Source of the DNA: Chloroflexota bacterium
GTDB taxonomy: Bacteria > Chloroflexota > Anaerolineae > Anaerolineales > Anaerolineaceae
DNA: 55,554 nucleotides
NCBI GenBank assembly: GCA_023434145.1
Contig: JAEYTI010000244.1
Location: 1 to 55,554, forward strand
Direction of reading: 5' to 3'
Below the pieces are notes generated by a model. The model searched no databases and was not told the DNA's origin. It saw only the letters and a program-made list of their open reading frames with translations. Each line of letters opens with the position of its first letter. The stretch's first letter is position 1. Positions 55,264-55,554 of this stretch are shown in pieces. Made by a program: the position numbers and the translations under genes.

Positions 55264-55320
55264 GTTTGTTTATGGGCCGGGCAGGGGAACGATGTTCCCC
55301 TGCCCGGCCCATAAACAAAC
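55264..55320. repeat. 57-bp inverted repeat, 27-bp perfect arms
   Basis: 55264-55290 pairs with 55294-55320 around GAT. The right shoulder AACAAACGGAAACACACCC (55314-55332) is identical to that at 49001-49019. It lies between divergent genes. Confidence 0.95.
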
Positions 55321-55485
55321 GGAAACACACCCTGGAGCGTGCTGGCGTAGGCTCCGTGACTGTTTGTTACCACGCCGCAATCGCTGCCCCCAGATGGGTG
55401 ATTTGCAATATAACCCTATGCGGACGAACCCAGGGCTTTTCAACGCTCTAAAGTTGCAGTACAACAGAAGGAGGAGGAAGGCACG

Positions 55486-55554
55486 ATGAAAAGCGAGGTT
55501 CCGGAAAACAGTTTGTTGTGGCATCTGCAACGGGTGAAAGATGCGCGGCGACGC
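55486..55554 (+). CDS. Start of a gene cut by the window edge, possibly a transposase
   Basis: 23 codons visible, starting MKSEVPENSLLWHL and ending KDARRR, after the strong ribosome site GAAGGAGGAGGAAGG. A short LL-H-L...V-D-RRR start recalls ISAs1-type transposases, whose N-termini have VPDPRRRxGRRYPL. The match is short and I would not rely on it. Confidence 0.4.
   Translation, partial: MKSEVPENSLLWHLQRVKDARRR

Noticed and set aside
1..55554. CRISPR array among the many repeats
   Set aside because: The repeats are single inverted pairs with different sequences and no regular spacing; no cas genes are present.

Overview
The window looks like chromosome from a moderately GC-rich, non-photosynthetic member of the Chloroflexota (Anaerolineae-like). 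This is inferred from the gene mix: very large GAF/PAS/HAMP sensor proteins, a C39-like peptidase with a Thr/Pro/Ser linker, LCP and LysM envelope proteins, GH38, GH51 and CE7 carbohydrate enzymes, and many small membrane proteins. No rRNA, tRNA, CRISPR array or phage genes were seen. A transposase start is cut off at the left edge, and a possible second one at the right edge.

Layout. 1-2.4 kb: transposase edge, an unknown protein, a PTP-like protein and a GNAT. 2.4-7 kb: Ycf46-like AAA+ ATPase, polytopic membrane protein and Ig-like surface protein in one operon. 7-9.8 kb: GH38 alpha-mannosidase. 10-16.7 kb: small stress or envelope proteins (KTSC, PAP2, DoxX, DUF1328, PRC-barrel, SHOCT-like, LysM lipoprotein, NUDIX, membrane protein). 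16.8-32.2 kb: one long minus-strand signalling operon. 32.3-35.2 kb: HAD phosphatase, a 33-aa membrane microprotein, YbjN-like protein and C39-like/TPR protein. 35.3-44.7 kb: MiaB-type enzyme, M23 peptidase, degenerate SDR, AAC(3)-like protein, histidine kinase, degenerate MBL protein, asparaginase II, endonuclease III and LCP protein. 45.2-50.1 kb: hemicellulose genes (putative six-hairpin glycosidase, GH51, CE7). 50.2-52 kb: CBS protein and an FmdB/CsoR-family/OsmC operon with a clear promoter-operator. 52-55.2 kb: GNAT-thrC-thrB and two small proteins.

Two things stand out. First, the signalling operon reads, in order of transcription: an orphan NMT1/THI5-type binding lipoprotein; two membrane sensors with Cache-like, HAMP and GAF domains; a 1558-aa PAS/GAF membrane sensor; one multi-GAF histidine kinase; a threonine-synthase-like PLP enzyme fused to a response-regulator receiver domain; and a DivK-like single-domain regulator. 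The three membrane sensors have no kinase domain, so the single kinase probably serves them all. Its likely targets are a receiver-controlled enzyme and a small regulator. A normal thrC-thrB pair lies elsewhere in the window, so the fused enzyme is not the housekeeping threonine synthase.

Second, the intergenic spaces are studded with long, near-perfect inverted repeats with arms up to 37 bp. Two are perfect palindromes of 74 and 72 bp with no spacer. Most differ in sequence, but subsets share shoulders or cores. Several lie between divergently transcribed genes, where a terminator is not expected. They look like a dispersed family of palindromic elements, possibly connected with the transposase at the left edge, whose own end is a hairpin that recurs as a solo copy at 13085-13120.
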